From contig CALOBT010000025.1 of assembly GCA_942491575.1 (NCBI GenBank), forward strand, positions 2,542,001 to 2,606,000: a stretch of 64,000 nt of DNA, in the 5' to 3' direction. The translations under genes were made by a program, and so were the position numbers. The notes below the pieces were generated by a model that was given only the letters and a program-made list of their open reading frames with translations, was not told the origin of the DNA and ran no database searches. Positions 63,997-64,000 of the stretch are shown piece by piece. How positions within the stretch are numbered: position 1 is the first letter of the stretch; every line of letters starts with the position of its first letter. Source of the DNA: CAZHNW01 sp942491575 (lineage in GTDB: Bacteria; Spirochaetota; UBA4802; UBA5550).

Positions 63997-64000
63997 GAGG

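Overview
The window looks like chromosome of a free-living spirochaete. The strongest marker is a FlaB-type periplasmic flagellin at 8790-9638; its tail wording (LGAYYNRLEHAAKGL, ENVQASESRIRD) reads closer to the Leptospira lineage than to Treponema. Supporting traits are a PPi-type phosphofructokinase, chemotaxis genes, many lipoproteins and secreted proteins, and moderate GC in most genes. I see no CRISPR array, rRNA, integrase or transposase, and one tRNA.

Layout. 1-9700: a very acidic partial protein, a two-domain CBM48 secreted protein, DUF4442, TPR and lipoprotein genes, PPi-phosphofructokinase, a bifunctional class A penicillin-binding protein, and flaB with a strong bidirectional terminator. 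9844-11771: an AT-rich two-gene type II restriction-modification cassette, directly upstream of an RND pump plus TolC pair that lacks its usual membrane-fusion gene. 16800-28100: mixed housekeeping and envelope genes (AraC regulator with membrane domain, tethered thioredoxin, methyltransferase, M23 peptidase, Cam-type carbonic anhydrase, Yip1-like protein, Lgt, pseudo-receiver protein, tetraheme cytochrome, hotdog thioesterase), ending in tRNA-Leu(CAA). 28200-28880 holds two very small minus-strand genes, one a 47-residue zinc ribbon with its own promoter. 29100-38850: ClpX-like ATPase, DUF389, ferredoxin, AsmA-like protein, TtcA-like enzyme, solute-binding protein, YkgJ-like protein, IMP dehydrogenase, nitroreductase. 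38967-42474: TadA, then a chemoreceptor and CheW. 43161-45340: an operon of outer-membrane barrel, tetraheme cytochrome and HAMP-like membrane protein. 45485-53401: Sua5, EI24, thymidylate kinase, a barrel-SppA fusion, PabB, PabC, and a degenerate receiver-GGDEF protein. 53403-64000: SanA-like protein, GlnK plus AmtB, PhnA, class II DAHP synthase, a lipase with a histone-H1-like tail, amidase, MlaF-like ATPase, a lipoprotein and a second AmtB behind a sigma-54 promoter.

How the parts fit. Two ammonium-transporter loci, one PII protein with Glu in place of the uridylylated Tyr51, and clustered repeat sites upstream of both loci suggest a nitrogen-control circuit different from the enteric one. 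Two separate tetraheme cytochromes and a barrel-cytochrome-sensor operon point to periplasmic electron transfer. DAHP synthase, PabB and PabC supply chorismate and p-aminobenzoate for folate. No single element is clearly a new defence or mobile system. The most unusual loci are the barrel/cytochrome/HAMP operon, the small zinc-ribbon locus beside tRNA-Leu, the two protein fusions (barrel-SppA and lipase-H1 tail) and the repeat-rich amt control regions.
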